Shown: positions 33,661-43,268, counted from the first letter of the stretch. The stretch: DNA of 64,000 nucleotides from Brasilonema angustatum HA4187-MV1 (GCA_019359695.1 JAHHGV010000011.1:62001-126000); one strand, 5' to 3'. Numbers and translations are program-made. Notes: generated by a model from the letters alone, not told the origin.

Positions 33661-35889
33661 ATGTCTCATCCTCTCTACGTCGCCTTCATTTGGCATCAAC
33701 ATCAGCCGCTGTACAAATCTCCCACCAAGGCGCAGTCTGGTTCTCAGTATTATCGTTTACCTTGGGTGCGTTTGCATGGTACAAAGGACTATCTCGATCT
33801 GATACTGATTTTAGAGCGCTATCCTCGGTTGCACCAAACAGTCAATTTGGTACCATCGCTAATATTGCAGCTTGAAGATTACATTGCTGGCACTGCTTTT
33901 GACCCTTATTTGGAACTTACCCTCAGACCAACTGAGCAACTTTCTGACCAGCACAAACAATTTATCATAGAGCATTTTTTTGACGCCAATCACCACAATC
34001 TGATTGACCCCCATCCCCGTTATGCCGAGTTGTATAACACAAGACAAGATAAAGGACAAGCTTGGTGTTTCACAAATTGGCAGCAGCAAGATTATAGTGA
34101 TTTGTTAGCTTGGCACAATCTGGCGTGGATTGACCCTATGTTTTGGGATGACCCAGAAATTGCAGGTTGGTTAAACCAGGGTCGAAATTTTACTTTGGGC
34201 GATCGCCAGCGAATTTACTCAAAACAGCGAGAAATTCTTAGCCGGATAATACCACAACATCGGGCAATGCAGAATACAGGGCAGTTAGAAGTTACAATTT
34301 CGCCCTACACTCACCCCATCTTGCCTTTACTAGCCGATACTAACTCTGGTCGTGTTGCAGTGCCTAATATGACATTACCAGAATCTCGGTTTCAGTGGGT
34401 TCAAGACATTCCCCGGCATCTGCAAAAAGCTTGGGATTTATACATAGATAGATTTGGAACCACGCCACGTGGTTTGTGGCCCTCAGAACAATCAGTTAGC
34501 CCCGAGATATTGCCGGATATCATTCATCAAGGCTTTAAGTGGATTTGCTCAGATGAAGCAGTATTGGGCAGCACGCTGAAACAGTTTTTCCACCGCGATG
34601 GTGCGGGAAATGTCCAAAACCCCGAATTACTGTACAAACCATATCGCTTGCAAACACCAGCAGGTGACGTGTCTATTGTTTTTCGGGACCACAGATTATC
34701 AGATTTGATTGGCTTTACCTATGGTTCCATGCCACCCAAGCAAGCAGCCGCAGATCTTGTGGGACATCTGCAGGCGATCGCCCGAATGCAAAGAAACAGC
34801 CAAAGCGAACAACCTTGGTTAGTAACGATTGCCTTGGATGGTGAAAACTGCTGGGAATTTTATTCCCAAGATGGCAAACCTTTCTTAGACGCTTTGTATC
34901 AAAGCCTCAGCAACGAACAGCGTATAAAACTCGTTACCGTTTCAGAATTTCTTGAACAGTTTCCGCCAACAGCAACTATCCCAGGAGAGCAACTGCACAG
35001 TGGTTCTTGGGTAGATGGTAGCTTTACCACTTGGATCGGCGATCCTGCTAAAAATCGTGCTTGGGATTACTTAACCCAAGCCAGAACAACTTTAGCCAAT
35101 CACCCAGAAGCAACAGAAGAAAACAACCCCGAAGCATGGGAAGCTTTGTATGCAGCAGAGGGTTCTGATTGGTTTTGGTGGTTCGGTGCGGGGCATTCCT
35201 CAAATCAGGATGCCATTTTTGACCAGTTGTTTCGAGAACATTTGTACGGGATATACAAGGCGTTAAATGAAGCGATACCACCGTATCTCCGCCAACCTGT
35301 AGAAGTTCATGAGGCGAGCGCTGATTATCGTCCAAAAAGCTTTATTCATCCAATTATAGATGGTAAAGGCGATGAGCAAGACTGGGACAAAGCCGGACGC
35401 ATAGAACTTGGCGGCGCACGAGGAACAATGCACAACAGCAGTCCTATTCAACGGCTTTGGTACGGAGTGGACCACCGGAATTTCTATTTGCGCTTAGATT
35501 TCAAAACAGCGATTCAACTAGGGAAGGATGTGCCACCAGAATTGAATTTACTGTGGTATTATCCTGACAAAACGATGCACAACAGTCCTGTTCCCTTAGC
35601 ACAAGTGCCGGATACATCTCCAATGAATTATCTGTTTCACCACCATTTGGAGATTAATTTGTTAACGCAATCGATTCAGTTTCAAGAAGCTGGCGAGCAG
35701 AATCAATGGTATCCGCGTGCTAGTCGTGCTCAAGTCGCTTTGAACAAATGTTTGGAATTGGCAGTTCCTTGGGCAGATTTGCAAATTTCGCCAGATTTTC
35801 CTTTGCGCTTGATTTTGGTGCTTTCCGAGGAAGGACGTTTCTGCGATTATCTCCCAGAAAATGCTTTGATTCCGATTGAAGTACCTTGA
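33661..35889 (+). CDS. Glycoside hydrolase family 57 alpha-glucan hydrolase
   Basis: 742 aa. GH57 starts with VAFIWHQHQPLYKSPTKAQS (conserved HQHQP), has the nucleophile in GLWPSEQSVSPEI (E276) and the acid/base in IALDGENCWEFY (D393). A C-terminal beta-rich domain (SFIHPIIDGKGDEQDWDKAG onward) resembles the accessory domain found in amylopullulanase-like members. It is cytoplasmic (no signal peptide) and probably debranches or degrades glycogen. The start at 33661 is the only ATG upstream of HQHQP. A strong terminator follows right after the stop, so the gene is a single transcription unit. Confidence 0.93.
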   Translation: MSHPLYVAFIWHQHQPLYKSPTKAQSGSQYYRLPWVRLHGTKDYLDLILILERYPRLHQTVNLVPSLILQLEDYIAGTAFDPYLELTLRPTEQLSDQHKQFIIEHFFDANHHNLIDPHPRYAELYNTRQDKGQAWCFTNWQQQDYSDLLAWHNLAWIDPMFWDDPEIAGWLNQGRNFTLGDRQRIYSKQREILSRIIPQHRAMQNTGQLEVTISPYTHPILPLLADTNSGRVAVPNMTLPESRFQWVQDIPRHLQKAWDLYIDRFGTTPRGLWPSEQSVSPEILPDIIHQGFKWICSDEAVLGSTLKQFFHRDGAGNVQNPELLYKPYRLQTPAGDVSIVFRDHRLSDLIGFTYGSMPPKQAAADLVGHLQAIARMQRNSQSEQPWLVTIALDGENCWEFYSQDGKPFLDALYQSLSNEQRIKLVTVSEFLEQFPPTATIPGEQLHSGSWVDGSFTTWIGDPAKNRAWDYLTQARTTLANHPEATEENNPEAWEALYAAEGSDWFWWFGAGHSSNQDAIFDQLFREHLYGIYKALNEAIPPYLRQPVEVHEASADYRPKSFIHPIIDGKGDEQDWDKAGRIELGGARGTMHNSSPIQRLWYGVDHRNFYLRLDFKTAIQLGKDVPPELNLLWYYPDKTMHNSPVPLAQVPDTSPMNYLFHHHLEINLLTQSIQFQEAGEQNQWYPRASRAQVALNKCLELAVPWADLQISPDFPLRLILVLSEEGRFCDYLPENALIPIEVP

Positions 35890-35893
35890 GTAA

Positions 35894-35930
35894 AAAAAGG
35901 GGTGTAGGGGTTCCTCTACACCCCTTTTTG
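35894..35930 (+). terminator. Rho-independent terminator after GH57 gene
   Basis: Stem AAAAAGGGGTGTAG (35894-35907) pairs with CTACACCCCTTTTT (35916-35929), an 8-base loop and T-tract. It starts 5 bp after the stop codon. Confidence 0.92.
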
Positions 35931-35961
35931 TTGACTTGTGTTCGTGTAGCGTATCTACAAC

Positions 35962-36053
35962 AGAACTTAGGCACGAACAACGTAACTATAGTCATTGCGA
36001 CCGAACGGAAGCAATCACAACCCCCTCTTTTTCGTAGCGCGTGCGTAAGTCCT
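35962..36053. repeat. 92-bp MITE-like inverted-repeat element, copy 2
   Basis: Same 92-bp length and ends as 1978-2069 (AGAACTTAGGCAC and GTGCGTAAGTCCT), with the shared middle GTCATTG...GAAGCAATCACAACCCC. Sequence 36054-36277 beyond it shows no supported gene. Confidence 0.7.
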
Positions 36054-36277
36054 ATGCAAGAGTTATTCTGCTGTATGTTTTGAAATATTAACTGATTTTA
36101 AAATAGGGAACAGGAAACAGTATTTTCATTCTTGGTTGTGGTATTTTCCCATGAATGACTGACTTGAAAAAGTCCTGACTAAAAGTCAATTTCTATAGGA
36201 ATATATGGAGCTTGGATAGATTGCGATACGCCCTTGGCGTCTGCGCTCCGCGCAATCGCTTCTGGAGTGAGAAAAGT

Positions 36278-36988
36278 CTATTTACCAGAGGGAAGCGGTA
36301 GTTCGATATTTAATTTGTTCGCTATTTCCATAACATTGTTTGTAAAGTCTGTCATACCTGCGATCGGGGCAGCAATTACACTAGCAGCAGTTAGTAAAGC
36401 TAGTAGACGCTTTTTGAGTTTGGGTAAATTGCGTTCTTTTTCTGGCTTTTGAATTTCTGCTTCGACATCATCAATATCAATGATGATCTCGTTGCGTTCA
36501 TCTGGCGGTAATTGGGCGACAGTTTGGCGCAGGTTGCTGATGATTTGCATTAGTTCTGTTACGCTTGCGCCGCTTGTTTGATTAAGATTGCTTACTGTAG
36601 CTTGGGCTTGGTTTTGAGCGACAAATCCAATAGTTGGATTTTTGAAGTCATTTTGGTTTTTATCACCTTGGATTTTATCACCTTGGATTTTATCACCTGC
36701 AACGTTATCGCCTTTGCCGTATTGATGGATGGTGTTAGACATAGTTTTTAGGGGTTTGTAATGGAGTTTTAGGAGTTGATGGGCTGGTAAAGCTTGCATG
36801 GCATAGGTTTGACCGTCTTCATCGCTAAATTCTACTTCGTATACGTCGGGGGCGAGGATTTCGACAATGGTTCCCACTTGACCAGCAAGGAGGTTATGTT
36901 CAGATAAGGGAGTTTTAAGAGCAACAATATCTAATAAATTGAATTTGTTTGGAGTTGCAAGCATGGGCATTACTTCAAAATATAGCAA
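36278..36988 (-). CDS. DUF4926 domain fused to a 'GDNVAGDKI' motif and helical C-terminal module
   Basis: 236 aa (or 228 from the second ATG, MLATPNKFNLLDIVALK). Residues about 13-78 are DUF4926 (NLLAGQVGTIVEILAPDVYE, QALPAHQLLKLHYK), normally a free-standing 70-80-aa protein. An internal ATG follows (MSNTIHQYGKGDNVAGDKIQ), opening a second module: tandem GDKIQ repeats, an Asn/Gln-rich linker, a helical region (TELMQIISNLRQTVAQLPPD) and a hydrophobic helix (KRLLALLTAASVIAAPIAGM). It is either a fusion or two genes joined by loss of a stop. The motif GKGDNVAGDK matches the C-terminal tail of the Roc-COR protein just upstream (21 bp apart, same strand), so the two probably work together. Confidence 0.7.
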   Translation of the reverse strand: MLYFEVMPMLATPNKFNLLDIVALKTPLSEHNLLAGQVGTIVEILAPDVYEVEFSDEDGQTYAMQALPAHQLLKLHYKPLKTMSNTIHQYGKGDNVAGDKIQGDKIQGDKNQNDFKNPTIGFVAQNQAQATVSNLNQTSGASVTELMQIISNLRQTVAQLPPDERNEIIIDIDDVEAEIQKPEKERNLPKLKKRLLALLTAASVIAAPIAGMTDFTNNVMEIANKLNIELPLPSGK

Positions 36989-37009
36989 GTAACGAGACGG
37001 GGAAAATCT

Positions 37010-39994
37010 TCATCCTGTTTTATTGCCTTTTACGTTATCGCCTGCAAAATTATCGCCTTCTCCATGTTGGTTAATGGTTTTAGAACGGCGATCGCTAACA
37101 TTAACATGAACTGTAAGAGGTGAGTCGTCTCCTTCTATAAATTGATCGCCTTTTGACTTTCTTTGACGTATTCCAATGTCTTCATAGCCATCTAAAAGTT
37201 GACGCAAATCTAGTTTTAATCTTAGTTTGCCGATTGTGATTGTGCTTTCACCCATTGATTCGAGTCCGAGGAGTTCTTGGTAGTCAAGGGGTGGATGTTT
37301 GGGGTGATTGGGGACGGGAACCCATTCGGTGATTTCGAGATTGGGAAGACTTTTGTGGATTTTTTGGAAGACATCGCGGAGAATGCCGAGAAATAAGCGC
37401 CGGGTTTCTTGGCGTCCGCGAATGGTGATGAAGATTTTTTTGTCTTCGGGATCGGCTTTGATGCGAGCGATGTTGTAGATTTCGTTGTTTTCTTGATATT
37501 GCAGCATTACGCCACTGCGCCAATAGATTTGCTTATAAATTTTTTCGTGGGTGATGACGATGAAGCGGGAGATGATGCTTTCGGGGAGAACTTTGTAATG
37601 GTATTGAAATTCCAGGGTTTCGCCGTGGAGTTGTGTTTCGTTTGGTTGGTCTTTGGGCAAAAGTCCTGGAATCAAAAATTGTGGTGGTTGACATTCTAGT
37701 GCAAAGCAAAGCTCAAATTCTTTCATCAGCCCGATTAGATACTCGTGACGCTTGGTGGGGTATCGCTCTGGATTGAGGATGCGAGTGAGATCGGCGGGGA
37801 TAAAAATGCCTTTGGTTTCAGTTTTGAGGTTTTCATTGCTCAGGAGCGCGTAAATACCTTCTGTCACCCAGTTGGGTTTGAGGACGTTGGTATCTTTGAG
37901 GATGGGGTGATCGCGGAAGTTGAGAACTAAGCCGAGTCGATGCAGCAAGTCGATTAGTTGCTCTTGGTTTTGTTCTTCGGGAATCTCTTTTTGGTGGCAG
38001 ATGCCGATGTAGCTGTTGTAGCTGATGAAGTCTTGGGGCATGGATTCAAGTTTTTGTTTAACCTCAAACCATGAGAGGGGTAAAAGGTCGTAGACTTCTT
38101 TGAGTTTGGCGATTTGCTGCAAAATTGCGGTGCGAAGTTCATCAATGCCGATATTGTCTTGGCAGGAGGTTTCGATAATCGCTTGGATGTTAGGATATTT
38201 TTCGCGTAATGCCTTGCGGTTGATGTCGAGGGGTTGTTCGTCTTTTTTGTTGCCAACGATAATTACGGGGGACTGTCCGCCGAAGCTTTCGATTAGTTTG
38301 AGCCAATATTCGATGCGGTTTTCTTCTTCGCTAGTGCGACAATTACAAACGAGCAGATAGAGGCTGCGCTTAGTCAGAAAAAATTGATGGGTGGCATGAT
38401 AAATTTCCTGTCCACCAAAGTCCCAAACATTCAGGCGGATATCTTTGCTATTGACCTGCACGTTCCAAGTTTGTACATTGAGTCCGTCGGTTTGGGGTTG
38501 ATTTTTGTCATATTTATTGCGGATTAGTCGCTCGATCAGGGATGTTTTGCCGACGCTACCTTGTCCGATGAGCAAGAGTTTGGCTTCGTGTAATGGTCGA
38601 GTTTCACTTGTGCTAATTTGTCTCAAGTAATTCAAAATCTCTTTTGCATCTTTTGAATTAAGAATTTCTAATGGAATATTGGTAATTAAATTGTTATCAA
38701 GTTGAAGCTGCGTCAGATTGGTTAAATTAGCGAGCGCCTCTGGAATCTGGGTTATTTGGTTGTTATAGAGGCGAAGCAGCGTCAGATTGGTTAAATTAGC
38801 GAGTGCTTCTGGAATCTCGGTTATTTGGTTGCAACTGAGATCAAGCAGCGTCAGATTGATTAATTTAGCGAGCGCCTCTGGAATCTGGGTTATTTGGTTG
38901 CAACTGAGATCAAGCAGCGTCAGATTGGTTAATTGTGCGATCGCCTCTAGAATCTGGGTTATTTGGTTGCCATTGAGGTGAAGCTCCCTCAGATTGGTTA
39001 ATTGTGCGATCGCCTCTGGAATCTCGGTTATTTGGTTGACATTGAGGACAAGCTCCCTCAGATTGGTTAATTTAGCCAGCGCCTCTGGAATCTGGGTTAT
39101 TTGGTTGCAACTGAGGTGAAGCTGCGTCAGATTGGTTAATTTAGCCAGCGCCTCTGGAATCTGGATAATTTGGTTGTCACTGAGGTCAAGCTGTGTCAGA
39201 TTGGTTAATTGTGCGATCGCCTCTGGAATCTGGGTTATTTGGTTGTAACTGAGGTTAAGCTGCGTCAGATTGGTTAATTGCGCGATCGCCTCTGGAATCT
39301 GGGTTATTTTGTTGCGACTGAGGTGAAGCTGCGTCAGATTGGTTAATTGCGCGAGCGCCTCTGGAATCTGGGTTATTTGGTTGTAACTGAGGTTAAGCTG
39401 CGTCAGATTGGTTAATTGCGCGATCGCCTCTGGAATCTGGGTTATTTTGTTGCGACTGAGGTGAAGCTGCGTCAGATTGGTTAATTGCGCGATCGCCTCT
39501 GGAATCTGGGTTATTTGGTTGTCACTGAGGTGAAGCTGCGTCAGATTGGTTAATTTAGCCAGCGCCTCTGGAATCTGGGTTATTTGGTTGTCACTGAGGT
39601 GAAGCTGCGTCAGATTGGTTAAATTAGCGATCACCTCTGGTATTTCAGTTAGCTCTACTCGAATTAAGATAAGTTCCTCTAAATGTAGTATTTGCTTTAC
39701 CACATAGGGAATGCTCACTAAAGGATTGCCACTAATATCCAACTTACGCAAATTAGGCAAATCCAATAGTTCGAGTGGAAGCGTTTTTAAATTGTTGCCC
39801 GAAACCTTTCGGAGAACGCGGTTTCCTACTTCTTCATAACCTTCAACCTTCTTTCCCAAAATCAAAAACTCAAGTTGCTGCAACTTACCAATTTCTACAG
39901 GTAACTCAGTCAACTCCTGCCCCGACAAGTCTAACTCTTGCCAACCCTCAGCCACGGCGCGATCTATCAGTACCAACAACTCATCCTGCGTCAT
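37010..39994 (-). CDS. LRR-Roc-COR (Roco family) GTPase
   Basis: 994 aa. N-terminal leucine-rich repeats (about residues 15-455), including 14 nearly identical 23-residue units of the type LTNLTQLHLSDNQITQIPEA. Then a Roc GTPase domain: P-loop LLIGQGSVGKTSLIERL, switch WDFGGQEIYHATHQFF, and VGNKKDEQP for guanine. Then a COR dimerisation domain (VYDLLPLSWFEVKQKLESMP onward). There is no kinase domain. The C-terminus ends in INQHGEGDNFAGDNVKGN, a motif shared with the downstream gene. Roco proteins switch by GTP-dependent dimerisation; here the likely output is the small partner encoded 21 bp downstream rather than a fused kinase. Start ATG 39994 is unambiguous. Confidence 0.93.
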   Translation of the reverse strand: MTQDELLVLIDRAVAEGWQELDLSGQELTELPVEIGKLQQLEFLILGKKVEGYEEVGNRVLRKVSGNNLKTLPLELLDLPNLRKLDISGNPLVSIPYVVKQILHLEELILIRVELTEIPEVIANLTNLTQLHLSDNQITQIPEALAKLTNLTQLHLSDNQITQIPEAIAQLTNLTQLHLSRNKITQIPEAIAQLTNLTQLNLSYNQITQIPEALAQLTNLTQLHLSRNKITQIPEAIAQLTNLTQLNLSYNQITQIPEAIAQLTNLTQLDLSDNQIIQIPEALAKLTNLTQLHLSCNQITQIPEALAKLTNLRELVLNVNQITEIPEAIAQLTNLRELHLNGNQITQILEAIAQLTNLTLLDLSCNQITQIPEALAKLINLTLLDLSCNQITEIPEALANLTNLTLLRLYNNQITQIPEALANLTNLTQLQLDNNLITNIPLEILNSKDAKEILNYLRQISTSETRPLHEAKLLLIGQGSVGKTSLIERLIRNKYDKNQPQTDGLNVQTWNVQVNSKDIRLNVWDFGGQEIYHATHQFFLTKRSLYLLVCNCRTSEEENRIEYWLKLIESFGGQSPVIIVGNKKDEQPLDINRKALREKYPNIQAIIETSCQDNIGIDELRTAILQQIAKLKEVYDLLPLSWFEVKQKLESMPQDFISYNSYIGICHQKEIPEEQNQEQLIDLLHRLGLVLNFRDHPILKDTNVLKPNWVTEGIYALLSNENLKTETKGIFIPADLTRILNPERYPTKRHEYLIGLMKEFELCFALECQPPQFLIPGLLPKDQPNETQLHGETLEFQYHYKVLPESIISRFIVITHEKIYKQIYWRSGVMLQYQENNEIYNIARIKADPEDKKIFITIRGRQETRRLFLGILRDVFQKIHKSLPNLEITEWVPVPNHPKHPPLDYQELLGLESMGESTITIGKLRLKLDLRQLLDGYEDIGIRQRKSKGDQFIEGDDSPLTVHVNVSDRRSKTINQHGEGDNFAGDNVKGNKTG
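38680..39640. repeat. 69-bp tandem repeats coding for leucine-rich repeats
   Basis: About 14 units of 69 bp with high nucleotide identity; many carry GCGATCGCCTCTGGAATC, so a HIP1 octamer is propagated with the repeat. This indicates recent expansion inside the Roco gene. It is not a CRISPR: units are contiguous and coding. Confidence 0.88.
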
Positions 39995-40139
39995 AATTCC
40001 AAGGAAAAGGGTAAAAGGAAAAAAGATTGATGAAGATTATTTTAATGGAGTTTTTAGTGGGTTATGAACTTTCAGTTCAGCACTAATGATGAAAATAACT
40101 ACACTTTAAGTAAGTATATCAACATAAAAAAACATAAAA

Positions 40140-40450
40140 TACGATTCTTGCGATTGCTGAGTTCCAAGGGGACACACTTCGACAAAGCTCAGTGACCACG
40201 CTGCACGTTCGCTCGATTCGTGCGCTTTGCTTGCACTTACGCTTCACTGCGTTCCGTATGCCCTATGGCTAACGCCACGGCTGCGCCTAACGGGCACGCT
40301 GCGCGTTCGCTCGATTCGTGCGCTTGCGCTTACGCAATGACAAAATACGTTTTTATACCACATCCTGGTCAATGACCCCCTTTTCCATTAGTCCGCGTAG
40401 GCGGACTTTGTCTGTATAGCCGCGACTTCTAGTCGCCAGGATTAAAAGAG
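40140..40450. repeat. GC-rich interspersed repeats in the 863-bp gap before the kinase gene
   Basis: Contains the inverted copy of the 5.1 kb block (near 40260-40290), a duplicated GCGTTCGCTCGATTCGTGCG (about 40206 and 40309), and a hairpin AGTCCGC/GCGGACT (40391-40408). The flanks, 39995-40139 and 40451-40857, are AT-rich without ORFs and probably hold the promoter of the kinase gene. Confidence 0.6.
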
Positions 40451-40857
40451 GGTTATAAAAGCGGATTTAGTATTACACATTTAGGATGCTCCCCACCTTG
40501 CTTATTTTTGCTTTTATGACAGTCTCAGCTTTTTTTGTGCCTTTTTCAACTTGTCGAACTCACGTTATTTTACGTTTTTCAATGTTGCTCTACTTATATA
40601 GCTGCAAAGCATAGCAGCTTGTGATATTAAGTTATTAATAAACTTCTCTATGTAGATATGCGTATAACTATGTTTTCCAAACAAAGATGAATTTTGTTTA
40701 AACAAATCCCCGTAGTACTGATACCAATACGTGAAATTATCATAACAAAAAATATTACGATTTTATTGACATTTTGTATAATAAGAGTAAGGATGAATCA
40801 TCATGAAAATTTTAAGGAATAACTTAAGCGTAATTTATCACGCAGTCGTGCCTACCA

Positions 40858-42945
40858 ATGATGATCTGCTGCCTTAATCCTGATTGTTCAAATCCCCTGA
40901 ATGCCAGTGGAAAAAAGTTTTGCAGAACGTGCAGCACTCCACTGTTACCATTGCTACGAAATCGCTTTCATATTATTAAAGTTCTTTCTGACGAGGGCGG
41001 ATTTGGTAGAACTTATTTAGCAGAAGATGTAGATAAATTAAATGAACTATGTGTGCTCAAGCAGTTAGCACCAAGAATCCAGGGAACCTGGGCACTCAAA
41101 AAAGCAATAGAATTGTTTGAAAAAGAAGCTCAGCGGCTACAAGAACTTGGAACACATCCTCAAATACCAACGCTTTTGGCTTACTTTGAACAAGATAAAT
41201 ATCTGTATTTGGTACAGCAGTTTATTGATGGTCAAAATTTGTTGACGGAATTGCAACAAAAGAAGAAGTATAACTGTAATGAAATTAAGAAAATTTTGCT
41301 AGATTTACTGCCTGTTCTCAAGTTTATCCATGAGCAAGGAGTGATTCATCGAGATATCAAGCCACAAAATATTATTCGCTGTCAAGCTTCTTTATCCTCA
41401 AAAACAACGGTTTCGGGAATAGGCAAAAATTTAGTTCTGATTGATTTTGGTTCTGCAAAGCAGTTGACAGCACAAGCACAGATGAAAATCGGGACTTCGA
41501 TTGGTTCACAAGGTTATTCCCCGATTGAACAAATTAGGGACGGTGCTGCTTATCCAGCCAGTGATTTGTTTGCTCTTGGGGCTACCTGCTTTCATTTACT
41601 AACTGGAGTTTCGCCCTTTAAGTTATGGACAGAACATGGATATAGCTGGGTCAAAGATTGGCAACAGTACCTGAGATATCCAATCACTGAAGAATTAACA
41701 GAGGTTCTCGACAAGCTATTGCAAAAAGACATAGAGCATCGCTATCAATCAGCTCATCAAGTTCTTGCTGATTTGCTCATCAAGCAGCAAAGACAATCAC
41801 CATCAACAGCCGTAACTCAAATAAAGCACATTAGAAAATTCTCAATTACTCAACTGCAATCCATATCAAAACCATATCTATCGTTGAGAAATTTGCTATT
41901 AACTGGGAGTGCAATTATACTATTTGGAACTGGAGAATTTTGGTATCGACAATTCCATTGGCTAGAAATGAGAATCTCCGCTAGCTTGAGTCAGCAAAAC
42001 AGTAGCACGACAAATCGAGAAATGATTTTTTCTCATAGTACACAGTCGGCTCCTTTAGAAAACTTTTTATTAGCCTCAACAGTCAAAGGATATACCAACT
42101 CAATTTTATCCGTCGCTATTAGCCCAGATAACAAAGCAATTGCAAGTAATAGCGATGATACTATTAAACTGTTGAGTTTGGTCACGGGACAAGAAATCTC
42201 CACTCTTAGCGGTCATACCAACACAGTTAATTTCATAACTTTCAGTCCAGACGGACACATTAGCGCGAGTGCTAGTGAAGATAAAACTATAAAAATTTGG
42301 AATCTGGCAACTGGACAACAAATCCGCACTATGTACGGGCATACTCACTCAGTCAATACCCTTGCTTTTAGTCATGATAGTAAGATACTTGCTGATGGCA
42401 GTGATGACAACACAATTAAAATTTGGAATTTGGCAACAGCAGATGAAATACGTACACTCAGAGGACATTCTAGTTCAGTTCGCTCTGTAGCGTTTAGTCC
42501 TAACGACAATACCCTTGCCAGTGGTAGCTTTGACAAAACTATTAAACTTTGGAATTTGGCAACAGGACAGCAAATACGCACACTTGAAGGTCATTCTGGC
42601 AAAGTGACTTCTGTGGCGTTTAGTCCTGATGGTAGAATACTTGCTAGTGGCAGTTTTGATAAGACGATCAAACTGTGGAATTCGGCAACAGGTCAGCAAA
42701 TCCGCACACTTGAAGGTCATTCTGGCAAAGTGACCTGTGTTGCGTTTAGTCCTGATGGTAGAATACTTGCCAGTGGCAGTTTTGATAAGACTATCAAACT
42801 GTGGAACTTGGCAACAGGACAGCAAATCCGCACACTTGAAGGTCATTCGGACGGGATTCAATCTCTCGCCTTTAGTTCAGATGGAAAAACTCTTGTCACC
42901 GGAGGTAACGATAAAACTATTAGGATTTGGCAAACGTCTCTTTAA
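40858..42945 (+). CDS. Zinc-ribbon Ser/Thr kinase with WD40 propeller (paralogue of the 6.3 kb kinase)
   Basis: 695 aa. Zinc ribbon CLNPDC...CRTC, kinase domain with VLKQLAP (Lys), VIHRDIKPQNII and LIDFGSAKQL, a single membrane helix (LLLTGSAIILFGTGEFWY), then seven WD40 blades. The glycine loop reads LSDEGGFGRTYL, with one residue more and the first Gly lost compared with the 6.3 kb paralogue (LGGGGFGRTF). Two adjacent blades are almost identical at DNA level (126-bp units around 42558-42809). Predicted topology: kinase inside, propeller outside. Start is ATG 40858 or 40861. A free WD40 protein follows 323 bp later and may be a cut-off paralogue or partner. Confidence 0.92.
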   Translation: MMICCLNPDCSNPLNASGKKFCRTCSTPLLPLLRNRFHIIKVLSDEGGFGRTYLAEDVDKLNELCVLKQLAPRIQGTWALKKAIELFEKEAQRLQELGTHPQIPTLLAYFEQDKYLYLVQQFIDGQNLLTELQQKKKYNCNEIKKILLDLLPVLKFIHEQGVIHRDIKPQNIIRCQASLSSKTTVSGIGKNLVLIDFGSAKQLTAQAQMKIGTSIGSQGYSPIEQIRDGAAYPASDLFALGATCFHLLTGVSPFKLWTEHGYSWVKDWQQYLRYPITEELTEVLDKLLQKDIEHRYQSAHQVLADLLIKQQRQSPSTAVTQIKHIRKFSITQLQSISKPYLSLRNLLLTGSAIILFGTGEFWYRQFHWLEMRISASLSQQNSSTTNREMIFSHSTQSAPLENFLLASTVKGYTNSILSVAISPDNKAIASNSDDTIKLLSLVTGQEISTLSGHTNTVNFITFSPDGHISASASEDKTIKIWNLATGQQIRTMYGHTHSVNTLAFSHDSKILADGSDDNTIKIWNLATADEIRTLRGHSSSVRSVAFSPNDNTLASGSFDKTIKLWNLATGQQIRTLEGHSGKVTSVAFSPDGRILASGSFDKTIKLWNSATGQQIRTLEGHSGKVTCVAFSPDGRILASGSFDKTIKLWNLATGQQIRTLEGHSDGIQSLAFSSDGKTLVTGGNDKTIRIWQTSL

Positions 42946-43268
42946 AGAAGAATTCTAATGTGACAATTTAGCAAGTGAGAATAATCTTTTTGGTTGAGGA
43001 TTCCAACCCTTCCCAATTGAAGATGACTCTACGGGAAAGCCTAAGACAGGGCGTGGAAAATGTCGGTGCAACACTGCTTTGCTGATCGTACATTCGTCAT
43101 TTTGAATCCTGAGTGGGGATTTCTGACAACTTTGTGATCACAAATCTGGAATATTATCGCTTCAATCAGTAAATAAACATATTCCCACAAAAGAATCATG
43201 CTCTTTATTTCACAAAGATAGCAATATGAGAGCAGCACAACTTTAGATTTTGCAAGGGTTCTGTGAAC

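Noticed and set aside
36234-36452. 72-codon plus-strand ORF
   Set aside because: Mostly antisense to the DUF4926 fusion gene.
38680-39640. Regular repeats resembling a CRISPR array
   Set aside because: Units are contiguous without spacers, in frame and encode leucine-rich repeats.
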